From Actinoplanes sichuanensis (GTDB lineage: Bacteria > Actinomycetota > Actinomycetes > Mycobacteriales > Micromonosporaceae): a DNA stretch of 64,000 bases. The DNA is taken from NCBI RefSeq assembly GCF_033097365.1, contig NZ_AP028461.1:9327501-9391500 (forward strand), in the 5' to 3' direction. This document shows positions 8,698 through 16,275 of this stretch, piece after piece. How positions within the stretch are numbered: position 1 is the first letter of the stretch; every line of letters starts with the position of its first letter. The translations under genes were made by a program, and so were the position numbers. Under the pieces are notes generated by a model. The model was not told the origin of the DNA. It ran no database searches and worked only from the letters and a program-made list of their open reading frames with translations.

Positions 8698-9434
8698 CCG
8701 CTCCCGCGCCGCGTGCGGGCAACGCATCCTGCCCGGTCTCCCCGTCGATCTCCTCCACATCGTCCCCCGCTTCTTCTCCGTCGGTCTCGGCTTCTCCCGT
8801 GCCGGCTTCTCACGTGTCGGCCTCGGCTTCGTCCGTCTCGGCTTCGGCCCGGGAGGGCGAGCTCGTCGAGCTCGTCGATGGGACCGGGGATTTCGCCGGC
8901 ACCGCGACGGTTCGCGACGCGCACGAGGCACCCGGGATGCTGCATCGCGCGTTCTCGGTCTTCCTGCGCCGGCCCGACGGGCGGGTGCTGCTGCAACAGC
9001 GGGCCGCGGTGAAGACCCGTTTCCCGCTGCGCTGGGGTAACACCTGCTGCGGACACCCGGTCCCGGGCGAGGAGGTCACCGTCTCGGCCGGGCGGCGGCT
9101 CCGCGAGGAACTCGACGTCTCGGCCGTGGCACTCCGCGAGGTCGGCGTCTACGTGTACTTCGCGGAGGATCCGGTCACCGGGCGGGTCGAGCGGGAATAC
9201 GACCACGTCCTGCTCGGCGACGTCCCGGCCGACACGGAGTTCCGACCCGATCCACAGGAGGTCACGAAACTTCGGTGGGTGACGGTCGACACGATCCTGC
9301 GGGAGGTCGAGGCGGCGCCCACGGCGTACGCACCCTGGTTGGAAGGTGTGACCCGCCGCCTGGCCGACCACCTCGACCCGCGGACCTCAGTCGCATCGAC
9401 CGAATCGGCAGCGGAGCGGTCGGGTGGCAAATGA
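8694..9434 (+). CDS. idi: Isopentenyl-diphosphate delta-isomerase, type I (Nudix)
   Basis: This 246-aa protein interconverts IPP and DMAPP and feeds CrtE. The catalytic-cysteine region reads NTCCGHP, followed by a Nudix-like segment (GRRLREELD) and the acidic EYDHVLLGD block. The ATG overlaps the crtI stop (ATGA). The first roughly 55 residues are an unusual Ser/Ala/Pro/Val-rich low-complexity extension before the fold begins near LVELVD; type I enzymes are usually about 180-200 aa. A later start is possible but no better RBS was found. It overlaps the regulator gene by 11 bp. Confidence 0.93.
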   Translation: MTAPAPRAGNASCPVSPSISSTSSPASSPSVSASPVPASHVSASASSVSASAREGELVELVDGTGDFAGTATVRDAHEAPGMLHRAFSVFLRRPDGRVLLQQRAAVKTRFPLRWGNTCCGHPVPGEEVTVSAGRRLREELDVSAVALREVGVYVYFAEDPVTGRVEREYDHVLLGDVPADTEFRPDPQEVTKLRWVTVDTILREVEAAPTAYAPWLEGVTRRLADHLDPRTSVASTESAAERSGGK

Positions 9435-10470
9435 CGGCCTGAGCGCCGGAGCCGCCGCACGCCGCCTCGGCGTCGCGGTGACCACGCTGCGCACCTGGCA
9501 TCAGCGGTACGGTCTCGGGCCCAGCCGGCACGAGCCCGGTCATCATCGGCGGTACACCGTCGAGGACATGGTCCGCCTGCAGGTCATGCAGCGGCTCACC
9601 GCGCAGGGGGTGGCCCCGGCGGAGGCGGCGGCGTGGGCGCGGCGCTCGCCCGATCCGGCCGCCCCTGAGCCGAATCCGGACAGCCCGGCTTCCTTCGCCG
9701 GAGCGGTCGCTCCCGCGGATTCGGACGAGCCCGTGCTTCGAGCCGCCGCGGCGGCCGCGCGGGAATCGATCCTGTCGCTCGTCGAGTCGGGCGCACTGAT
9801 CCCGGACGTGCGACCCGGTGACGGTCGGGCCGGCGGTGGGCAGACCATCGCGCTCGGCCCCCGAGCCGATCCGGCCGCTCGGGGCCTGGCCCGGGCGGCG
9901 ATGCGGCTGGACGCGCCGTCGATGCGCTACATCCTGGAGTCGGCGGTCACCCATCGCGGCGTGATCTCCGCCTGGAACGACGTGATGATGCCGGTGCTGA
10001 TCGGGATCGGTGAACGGTACGAGGCCACCGAACGGTTCGTCGAGGTCGAGCACCTGCTGTCCCGTTCGGTCACCGAGGCGCTCAGCATCGTGCCCCGCCC
10101 CGCCCGGGACCTCGACCCGCGGGTCCTGCTCGCCGCGGCCGACGAGGAGCAGCACACCCTGCCGTTGGAGGCGCTGGCGGCCGCACTGGCCGAGAACGGG
10201 GTACCCAGCCGCCTCCTGGGGGCTCGAGTGCCGTCCCGGGCGTTGCTGGACGCGGTGGACCGTACCGGGCCGGCCGTGGTGGTCCTGTGGTCGCAGCTGC
10301 CCGGCACCGGCGACGTGACCCAGCTGGAGCATCTGCTGTCCCTGCCGCACCCGCCACTCGTGGTCGCGGCCGCCGGACCGGGCTGGCCGATCGCCGATCT
10401 GCCCCCTCTGGTGACCCCGCTGAGCGGCCTGGCCGAGGCGGTCCGGGTGGCCTCCGCCGCGAACGCCTGA
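9424..10470 (+). CDS. litR: MerR-family regulator with B12-binding-type domain (LitR/CarH-like)
   Basis: This 348-aa protein has a MerR helix-turn-helix (residues 1-70; RRLGVAVTTLRTWHQRYG, then HHRRYT), an Ala/Pro-rich linker, and a C-terminal B12-binding-type region (about 150-348). Light-sensing CarH proteins use a W-x9-EH motif and a lower-ligand His. Here the EH pair (E208-H209) and a His in EEQH (H243) are present, but the capping Trp position is Y198. It is probably a repressor of the flanking crt genes released by light, by analogy with CarH and Streptomyces LitR. Whether it binds cobalamin is uncertain because of the Tyr. The GTG start overlaps idi. Confidence 0.85.
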   Translation: MANDGLSAGAAARRLGVAVTTLRTWHQRYGLGPSRHEPGHHRRYTVEDMVRLQVMQRLTAQGVAPAEAAAWARRSPDPAAPEPNPDSPASFAGAVAPADSDEPVLRAAAAAARESILSLVESGALIPDVRPGDGRAGGGQTIALGPRADPAARGLARAAMRLDAPSMRYILESAVTHRGVISAWNDVMMPVLIGIGERYEATERFVEVEHLLSRSVTEALSIVPRPARDLDPRVLLAAADEEQHTLPLEALAAALAENGVPSRLLGARVPSRALLDAVDRTGPAVVVLWSQLPGTGDVTQLEHLLSLPHPPLVVAAAGPGWPIADLPPLVTPLSGLAEAVRVASAANA

Positions 10471-10531
10471 CGTTTGCCCAGGTCAGAGGGGATTTTGCAA
10501 GAAAGGGGGATACCGATTTGAAGATCAGTAC

Positions 10532-10557
10532 AGGCATCGCATATGCTTTGCATGCCT
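10532..10557. repeat. Imperfect palindrome upstream of tRNA cluster
   Basis: AGGCAT (10532-10537) and ATGCCT (10552-10557) flank GCATATGC, giving a largely palindromic 26-bp site. It lies in the 171-bp gap between the regulator gene and tRNA-Glu. It could be an operator or part of the tRNA promoter region; nothing else is recognised in this gap. Confidence 0.4.
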
Positions 10558-10641
10558 CAAGCGGGGGGCGCGGTTGGGGCTAGAAACCACCAAGCGTTGC
10601 CGATCGCGCAGCCAGCGCGATGTGCAATGATGGCGGAAGTT

Positions 10642-10714
10642 GCCCTCATCGTCTAGTGGCCTAGGACGCCGCCCTTTCAAGGCGGTAGCACGGGTTCGAA
10701 TCCCGTTGGGGGTA
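10642..10714 (+). tRNA. tRNA-Glu (anticodon TTC)
   Basis: A cloverleaf can be drawn: 7-bp acceptor stem ending in discriminator A, anticodon loop CTTTCAA with anticodon TTC, and T arm ACGGG/CCCGT around TTCGAAT. The first pair is G-U, as in related actinobacterial tRNA-Glu genes. CCA is not encoded. Confidence 0.97.
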
Positions 10715-10771
10715 CTGGTAAGTTAGTGGTCGCAAGCCACTGGCGAGCCAAGCAAGACAGTTACATAGCAA

Positions 10772-10845
10772 GGTCCTGTGGAGCAGTTGGAGTGCTCGCC
10801 GCCCTGTCAAGGCGGAGGTCGCGGGTTCAAGTCCCGTCAGGACCG
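10772..10845 (+). tRNA. tRNA-Asp (anticodon GTC)
   Basis: The acceptor GGTCCTG pairs with CAGGACC, the anticodon loop CTGTCAA gives GTC, and the T loop is TTCAAGT. The discriminator is G. It lies 57 bp after tRNA-Glu and is probably co-transcribed. Confidence 0.97.
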
Positions 10846-10858
10846 CAAGTAAGTTCAC

Positions 10859-10932
10859 GGCCAGGTAGCTCAGTTGGTACGAGCGTCCGACTGAAAATCG
10901 GAAGGTCGGCGGTTCGACCCCGCCCCTGGCCA
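10859..10932 (+). tRNA. tRNA-Phe (anticodon GAA)
   Basis: The acceptor GGCCAGG pairs with CCTGGCC, the anticodon loop CTGAAAA gives GAA, and the T loop is TTCGACC. The discriminator is A. It lies 13 bp after tRNA-Asp. Confidence 0.97.
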
Positions 10933-10955
10933 CAAATCACCGAAACTCGGTACGC

Positions 10956-10997
10956 AAGCCCTCACCTGCGAAATCGCGGTTGAGGGCTTCGTCTTTT
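10956..10997 (+). terminator. Terminator of the tRNA cluster
   Basis: A 9-bp stem, AAGCCCTCA (10956-10964) / TGAGGGCTT (10981-10989), is followed by CGTCTTTT. This is a good intrinsic terminator shortly after tRNA-Phe. Confidence 0.85.
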
Positions 10998-11652
10998 CCG
11001 GGATCGGCACCGGGTGAGGTCGGCCTTTACTCACCGCGGCTCACCGATGATCGCCATCCCGAGTGGCACGGTCGGTGCACGCTGTCCCCCGCCTCGCGCC
11101 GTAGTCGGTCATCGCCCAGAAGAATGACGTGCGCCACAACTACCCATCGGTGCGGGACAACCGGCACGGCCACGCCCGCCGCCGGGAGGGTCCCAATCGG
11201 TGGCAAGCCGCGAAGCGGAACGCACGGCGTCCAGACTCCTGGGGCTTATCCGTTCTGCTGCGTCCTGACCCCGCATCGTTGGAGGACCTGGCCGATACGG
11301 CGCATGATGCGGCCCGCATCGCCGGCGGGAGCCACTGGATAACCGGAGCGAAGGACAGCGCGCACCTGACGATGCGAACGCTGGAGCCCTGGCACACCTC
11401 ATCTGAATCGCGTACACGGTGATCATCGAACGTGCCGAGGACGGCGCCTGACCTTCCCGGTAGCTCACCCGCGATCGGAACGAACCTTCTCCGGGTCGGT
11501 GGAGCACTTCGGAGTCTCGGGCGATCCGGGCCGCTCGGTAGCCGGCGGTTCGCCGCAGAGGGTGTAGCGGCTGTTGCCCGAGTTGCGCCTCTCGATGTTC
11601 TGGATCAAAAGCGTGGATGGACTTACTTGCGCGGCCCTCCAATACTCTAGGG
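10998..11652. other. Gene-poor stretch with a possible gene remnant
   Basis: About 650 bp have no confident gene. Plus-strand 11129-11422 encodes a 97-aa reading frame that ends in a protein-like segment (LADTAHDAARIAGG, then HLTMRTLEPW). The apparent continuation (AYTVIIERAEDGA, about 11410-11451) is in another frame. This looks like a frameshifted remnant, possibly of a protein with 2H-phosphoesterase-like HLT motifs, but the family link is weak. Confidence 0.4.
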
Positions 11653-13056
11653 ATGGACGTGAATACGGGGGGTAGTTTCGCCGATAGGCCCGCAGATGTC
11701 GTCGTCGAGTTGAGTGCGGCCGAGGCCGCCAGTGGCGTGGCCAAGACGATCGCCATGCCGCCGGACGGGTCGCCCGTCATGATTTATTTTCCGCCCGGCG
11801 CCCAGGACGGCATGGTGCAGAACGTCGACCTGCCCTGGGTCGATCCGGCCACCGGTGTGACCTCCACCCGAACCGTCTCCGTGGCCATCCGGGTGCCTCC
11901 CGCCGGCCCGTTCCCTCCGGCGCCGCCGTACGGGCCCGGCTACCCCTCGCCCGGTCCGGCCCAGCCCGGCTATGCCCCGCCCGGCTATCCCCAGCCCGGT
12001 CAGGCCCAGCCTGGTTATGCCCAGCCCGGTTATGTCCAGTCCGGCTTCGCCTCGCCTCCGCCACGCCGGTTCGGCACCCGCGCCCGGGTCGTCGCCGGCG
12101 CCGTGGGTGTCGCCCTCGTCGCCGGGATCTGTCTGGTGCCGACCCTGTTCCGGGAGAGCGACGCCGACACCACGAGCGGCACCGGTGACACGACCACCAC
12201 CTCCACCACGACGGCGACGCAGCCGACCGAGACCGCGGCTCCCACGGCGGCACCGCTCGATCCGGCCGACTTCCAGGCGTCGCTCGACGAGGCGAACAAG
12301 CAGCTGTCCGCCGCTGTCGGCAAGTTGCGGTCGGCCACTTCGCCGCGGGCGGTGTCGAGTGCAGCCGACGCCCTGGCCCAGACGGTGAGCACGCAGACGT
12401 CCACGCTGTCCGCGTTGACCGCGCCGGAATCGGTCAGTGCGGCGCACCGTGACCTGGTCTCCGCGCTCTCCGCCCTGGAGAGCGACCTGAGCGAGGTGTC
12501 CAGCGCCGCGGACAGCCGTAGCGTCTGCACCGGTGGGTCGGCCAGCGCGGCGCTCAGCCGGGCCGGTGGCGCGGCCGACCTGCGGTCCGCGATCACCGCT
12601 CTGGGCGCCGCCGATCCGGCTGCGAAATACCGGTTCGGTTCGTTCCTTCCGGCGGCGACCAAGGATCAGAACCGTCGCAAGGCCAACGGCAGCTACCTGA
12701 CCCGTACGACGGGTGGCAGCGGCGAGCTGAAGGTGGACAACGGCAACAATGTGGACACCGTGATCAACCTGGTGAAGAACGGCTCCAAGAAGCCTGCCGT
12801 CTCGGTCTACATCCGAGGACAGAAGAAGGTCACCACCGGCCGTATCAAGGACGGCACCTACCAGGTCTTCATGTCCTCCGGCGCCGACTGGGACGGTAAG
12901 CGTTTCACCCGTAACTGCCAGTTCAGCAAGTTCGACTCGAGCTTCAAGTTCACCACCACCTCACGCCAGTACACGATCTGGGAGCTCAGCCTGAAGGTGC
13001 GGCTGGGTGGCAACGCCAGCTCGTCCGACGTCGATCCGGACTCGTTCCCGAGCTGA
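11653..13056 (+). CDS. Membrane-anchored protein with DnaJ-C-like N-terminus and proline-rich linker
   Basis: This is a 467-aa protein counted from the ATG at 11653. Residues about 12-75 (VVVELSAAEAASGVAKTIAM, then YFPPGAQDGMVQNVDLPW) resemble the substrate-binding C-terminal fold of DnaJ/Hsp40, although no J-domain or zinc region is present. Next come PGY-type repeats (PGYAPPGYPQPGQAQPGY), one membrane helix (AGAVGVALVAGICLVPTLF), a Thr-rich linker, a helical segment, and a C-terminal beta-rich domain with two Cys. It is probably bitopic with the C-terminus outside. Function is unknown. A TACTCT box lies just before the ATG, suggesting a leaderless mRNA. Confidence 0.75.
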   Translation: MDVNTGGSFADRPADVVVELSAAEAASGVAKTIAMPPDGSPVMIYFPPGAQDGMVQNVDLPWVDPATGVTSTRTVSVAIRVPPAGPFPPAPPYGPGYPSPGPAQPGYAPPGYPQPGQAQPGYAQPGYVQSGFASPPPRRFGTRARVVAGAVGVALVAGICLVPTLFRESDADTTSGTGDTTTTSTTTATQPTETAAPTAAPLDPADFQASLDEANKQLSAAVGKLRSATSPRAVSSAADALAQTVSTQTSTLSALTAPESVSAAHRDLVSALSALESDLSEVSSAADSRSVCTGGSASAALSRAGGAADLRSAITALGAADPAAKYRFGSFLPAATKDQNRRKANGSYLTRTTGGSGELKVDNGNNVDTVINLVKNGSKKPAVSVYIRGQKKVTTGRIKDGTYQVFMSSGADWDGKRFTRNCQFSKFDSSFKFTTTSRQYTIWELSLKVRLGGNASSSDVDPDSFPS

Positions 13057-13070
13057 ACCCGGGATACACG

Positions 13071-13098
13071 AACGGCCCGGCCAGATGGCCGGGCCGTT
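13071..13098. terminator. Bidirectional terminator hairpin
   Basis: A perfect 12-bp stem, AACGGCCCGGCC (13071-13082) / GGCCGGGCCGTT (13087-13098), has an AGAT loop. It lies between two convergent genes and can serve both. Confidence 0.85.
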
Positions 13099-13114
13099 CA
13101 GACGTGGGTGACGA

Positions 13115-14209
13115 TCAGGCGATGCGGGCCAGGCGAACCTCGAGGGCCGACGGCTTGGCGGCGAGGCTGCTCGCGCCGAAGCTGTTCAGGTAGTCCGACC
13201 ACTTCTTGTACTCACAGCCGGAGTACTTGGCGCCCTTGAGCGCGATGCACAGGTCAACGCTGGAACCGCCGTACAGCTTGTCCTTGGCCTTGGCGCTGCC
13301 GACCGGCAGGACCTTGCTGTTGATCTTCTCGCCGACCAGGAGGTCCTCACCGGCGCCGCCGCTGAGGGTGTCGTTGCCGGACTCGCCGATCAGGGCGTCG
13401 GAGCCGGCGCCACCGGAGACGGTGTCGTTGCCGGTGCCGCCGTAGATCTCGTCGGCGCCGCCCTCACCGTAGATGGTGTCGTTGCCCGCGCCGCCCCAGA
13501 CGGTGTCGCCGTTGTAGTCGGCGTCCTCGCCGGCACCGGCGTAGATCTTGTCGTTACCGGCCTGGCCGGCGATCTTGTCGATCCCGTTGCCGCCGTTGAG
13601 CAGGTCGACGCCGTTGCCACCGTAGATGGTGTCGTTGCCGTCCTGGCCGAAGACCCGGTCGTTGCCGTCGCCCGCGGAGATGCTGTCGTTGCCGCTGTAG
13701 CCGTAGATCGTGTCGTTGCCGGCCTGGCCCCAGACGGAGTCGTTGCCCGCGCCACCGTAGATGGTGTCGTTGCCCGACGCGCCGTCCAGCCGGTCGGCGT
13801 TCGAGCCGCCGTAGATGGTGTCGTTGCCGGCGCCACCGTTGGCGGACAGGCGGACCGCGGTCTGGTTCTTGACCCAGTCGTTCAGGTCGCCGAGGTTCAC
13901 GTTGATCGCGGTGGTCACGCCGGTCGTGATGCAGGTGACCTTGGTGGCGTCGCCCGCGACCGCGGTGCAGCCGGCACCCGGCTTGATCGCGACCAGGTCG
14001 TCGAGGGTGACGGTCTGGTCGGCGATGGTGATGGTGAGGCCGTTGGCCTTGCCCGCCAGCGCCGTGAACTCGACCGTGCCGGTCCCGGCGACCTGCGCGG
14101 TGCCGGCGGGCGCGGCGGCCAGCGCCGGGGCGGAGAAGAGCGCGGTGGAGCCCATCGCGGCGGCGGTGACGCCGACAGCGGCCAGGGTCCGACGGTTGAG
14201 CAGGAACAT
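13115..14209 (-). CDS. Secreted RTX-repeat calcium-binding protein (paralogue 1)
   Basis: This 364-aa protein has an N-terminal signal peptide (LLNRRTLAAVGVTAAAMGS, cleavage after ALAAA or nearby) and a short beta-like domain with a Cys pair. About 20 glycine/aspartate nonapeptide repeats of the RTX type follow (GGAGNDTIYGG and variants), with a C-terminal segment containing two Cys. RTX repeats fold as calcium-bound beta-rolls. No type I secretion genes are present, so Sec export and calcium-dependent folding outside the cell are likely. The ATG start was chosen because GGGGGA precedes it by about 7 nt. The partner paralogues lie immediately upstream. Confidence 0.88.
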   Translation of the reverse strand: MFLLNRRTLAAVGVTAAAMGSTALFSAPALAAAPAGTAQVAGTGTVEFTALAGKANGLTITIADQTVTLDDLVAIKPGAGCTAVAGDATKVTCITTGVTTAINVNLGDLNDWVKNQTAVRLSANGGAGNDTIYGGSNADRLDGASGNDTIYGGAGNDSVWGQAGNDTIYGYSGNDSISAGDGNDRVFGQDGNDTIYGGNGVDLLNGGNGIDKIAGQAGNDKIYAGAGEDADYNGDTVWGGAGNDTIYGEGGADEIYGGTGNDTVSGGAGSDALIGESGNDTLSGGAGEDLLVGEKINSKVLPVGSAKAKDKLYGGSSVDLCIALKGAKYSGCEYKKWSDYLNSFGASSLAAKPSALEVRLARIA

Positions 14210-14264
14210 GTTGATTCCCCCGTGTCGAGGTAGGCGCGAAACAGGCCGACCGTGGCGATGATCG

Positions 14265-14285
14265 TAGAACGCTACCGTTTCGACG
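14265..14285 (-). promoter_or_regulatory. Shared 21-bp element upstream of RTX paralogue 1
   Basis: The minus strand reads CGTCGAAACGGTAGCGTTCTA, 56 nt upstream of the start codon. The same 21 bp with one mismatch precedes paralogue 2 (15673-15693) at a nearly identical distance. It probably contains the promoter, perhaps for an alternative sigma factor, or an activator site. Confidence 0.65.
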
Positions 14286-14325
14286 TCACCAGCCGAACGG
14301 ATGATGTGAGTCACTTTCGGACACG

Positions 14326-14355
14326 AAAAAGCCCGGCCGCCGAAGCAGCCGGGCT
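14326..14355 (-). terminator. Terminator after RTX paralogue 2
   Basis: On the minus strand, AGCCCGGC/GCCGGGCT (14355-14330) forms an 8-bp stem followed by TTTTT. It begins 23 nt after the stop codon of the gene at 14378. Confidence 0.85.
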
Positions 14356-14377
14356 CTGTCGATGAACTGTTGCGGTA

Positions 14378-15610
14378 TTACCGACGCGCCTTCGCGTTCT
14401 TGACCACGTCTCCGAACGCACCGGCGGGCACCGGGACGGCCGTACGACCGGCGGCCTTGGCACCCGCGGTCCCGGACTGCGGCTCGCAGTTGACCGCAGT
14501 GGACAGAGCGGTCACGACGCAGACGTCACCGAGGGCGTCGTTGGTGCCGCCGTCCGCGTAGTCGACGGCGTTCGGGTCCTCGACGAGCTCCCAGTTCTTG
14601 TCGGTGAACTCGCCGATCACCACATCGTCGTTCTCGCTGCCGTAGACCCGGTCGTTGCCGAAGCCGCCCTCGACCCAGTCCCGTCCGGCGCCACCGCTCA
14701 CGGTGTCGACGCCGTCCTCACCGTTGATGTAGTCGTAGTCGCCCTGGCCGTAGATGGTGTCGTTGCCGGCACCGCCGTAGCTCTCGTCACCGTAGGTCTG
14801 GTTGTCGGAGCCGACGTACTGACCGCTGCCGGCGTAGATGGTGTCGTTGTCGGCACCGCCGTCGATGAGGTCGGCCCCGGCCGCGCCCGAGATGGTGTCG
14901 TTGCCGGCACCGCCCTCGAGCTGGTCGTTGCCGTTGTCACCGTAGATGGTGTCGTTGCCGGTCTCACCGTCGATCTTGTCGACGCCGTCGCCGCCGGAGA
15001 GCACGTCGTAACCGCTGTCACCGAAGATGGTGTCGTTGCCGGCCTGGCCCCACACCCGGTCGAGGCCGTAACCGCCGTCGGCGTAGTCGTTGCCGTAGCC
15101 GCCGTAGAGGTAGTCGCCGTCGGACTCGCCGAACAGGGTGTCGTTGCCGCCGTTGCCGTACAGCTTGTCGACGCCGTAGGAGCCCTGCAGCTGGTCACGC
15201 CCGGGACCGCCGACGAGGGTGTCGTTGCCGCTGCCACCGAAGACGAGCAGGAAGACCGAGGTCTTGTTGTTGATGTAGTCGTTCTTGTCGCCCAGGGCGG
15301 CCGTGATCTGCGCCGTCTTCTTCGACGTCGTGCACTTGACCTTGGTCTTGTCGCCCTTGACGGCCTTGCAGCCCTTGCCGGCCTTGATCGCCACCTTGTC
15401 GTCGAGCGTGACGGTACGCCCGGAGATGGTGATGGTCAGCGAGTTCGACTTGCCGACGAGTGCCTGGAACTGAACCTTGTTGGTGCCGACCACCTTGGCC
15501 AGGCCTGCGCCGGCCGCCTGCGCCGGGTTGGCGAGGAAGAGTGAGGACGTAGCGACCGCGACCGCGGTAGCTCCGATCATGGACAGGGTTCGACGATTGA
15601 CCAGTGCCAC
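14378..15610 (-). CDS. Secreted RTX-repeat calcium-binding protein (paralogue 2)
   Basis: This 410-aa protein has the same architecture as its downstream neighbour: a signal peptide (LVNRRTLSMIGATAVAVATS, cleavage near PAQAA), an N-terminal domain with a Cys pair and the TISGRTVTLDDKVAIK segment, about 22 RTX-type repeats (GGSGNDTLVGG, YGGAGNDTIYGQG), and a Cys-containing C-terminus. The start is GTG at 15610 with GGGGA eight bases upstream, matching the paralogues. It is probably an extracellular or wall-associated calcium-binding protein. The conserved 21-bp element lies 63 nt upstream. Confidence 0.88.
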   Translation of the reverse strand: MALVNRRTLSMIGATAVAVATSSLFLANPAQAAGAGLAKVVGTNKVQFQALVGKSNSLTITISGRTVTLDDKVAIKAGKGCKAVKGDKTKVKCTTSKKTAQITAALGDKNDYINNKTSVFLLVFGGSGNDTLVGGPGRDQLQGSYGVDKLYGNGGNDTLFGESDGDYLYGGYGNDYADGGYGLDRVWGQAGNDTIFGDSGYDVLSGGDGVDKIDGETGNDTIYGDNGNDQLEGGAGNDTISGAAGADLIDGGADNDTIYAGSGQYVGSDNQTYGDESYGGAGNDTIYGQGDYDYINGEDGVDTVSGGAGRDWVEGGFGNDRVYGSENDDVVIGEFTDKNWELVEDPNAVDYADGGTNDALGDVCVVTALSTAVNCEPQSGTAGAKAAGRTAVPVPAGAFGDVVKNAKARR

Positions 15611-15672
15611 AGTGAAATCCCCGTTCGAAGCAGACGGGCCGAACGGTGGGTCCGGCCACGCTGCCACGATGC

Positions 15673-15693
15673 TAGAACGCTACCGTTCCGACG
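15673..15693 (-). promoter_or_regulatory. Shared 21-bp element upstream of RTX paralogue 2
   Basis: The minus strand reads CGTCGGAACGGTAGCGTTCTA, differing at one position from the element at 14265-14285. It overlaps the stop codon of paralogue 3, so that gene's end and this promoter share sequence. Confidence 0.65.
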
Positions 15694-16243
15694 TTCGCCC
15701 CAATATCGAGTGATCTGCATCACTCAATGGAGCGATGTAGTCGTACCCCCTGACTCCGACGATGTGGTCCGCACCGGAATCGCCGAACAGTTCGTCCCGG
15801 CCCCTGCCGCCGTACAGCCGGTCGTTGCCGGGACCGCCCTGAAGCTGGTCGATGCCGGACCCGCCGATCAGGGTGTCATTGCCTGCGGAGCCGCTGGCCA
15901 GCATGAAGACACCGGTGTAGTTGCGGACGTAGTCGTTCCGATCGCCGAGCGCCACCTTGATCGTCCTGGTGGCCTGACTGGTGGTGCATCGCACCCTGGT
16001 CCGGCTGACCGAACGGCAGCCGGTGCCGGCCCTGATCGCGACCCGGTCGGTGAGGGTGACGGTCCGGCCGGAGATGGTGACGGTGACTCGGTTGGTCCGG
16101 CCCATCAGGGCGCGGAAGCTGACGGTGCTCTTGCCCGCGGCCGCCAGACCGGCCGAGGCGGCCTGGGCCGGCGACGCGAAGAACACGGTGGAGGCGGCCG
16201 CCACCGCGGTGGCGCCGAGCGCGGAAAGGTGCTTCACATTCAT
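15680..16243 (-). CDS. Short RTX-repeat secreted protein (paralogue 3, probably truncated)
   Basis: This 187-aa protein has a signal peptide (VKHLSALGATAVAAASTVFF, cleavage after PAQAA) and the same N-terminal domain as its two neighbours (TISGRTVTLTDRVAIRAG, Cys pair). It has only about five RTX repeats before degenerating (VRGYDYIAPLSDADHS). It lacks the C-terminal Cys segment of the paralogues. The ATG at 16243 has GGGGG about 8 nt upstream. The stop codon lies inside the 21-bp element of paralogue 2, consistent with loss of the 3' part during tandem duplication. It may be functional as a short form or decaying. Confidence 0.75.
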   Translation of the reverse strand: MNVKHLSALGATAVAAASTVFFASPAQAASAGLAAAGKSTVSFRALMGRTNRVTVTISGRTVTLTDRVAIRAGTGCRSVSRTRVRCTTSQATRTIKVALGDRNDYVRNYTGVFMLASGSAGNDTLIGGSGIDQLQGGPGNDRLYGGRGRDELFGDSGADHIVGVRGYDYIAPLSDADHSILGRTSER

Positions 16244-16275
16244 CGTGGAACCCCCGTTCGAAGACTTGCGAGCGT

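Noticed and set aside
10532..10557. att site for an integrative element beside the tRNAs
   Set aside because: No integrase gene and no repeat of a tRNA 3' end were found nearby.
13200..15250. Adhesin or toxin reading for the RTX proteins
   Set aside because: Only calcium-repeat and signal-peptide features are visible; no catalytic or pore domain.
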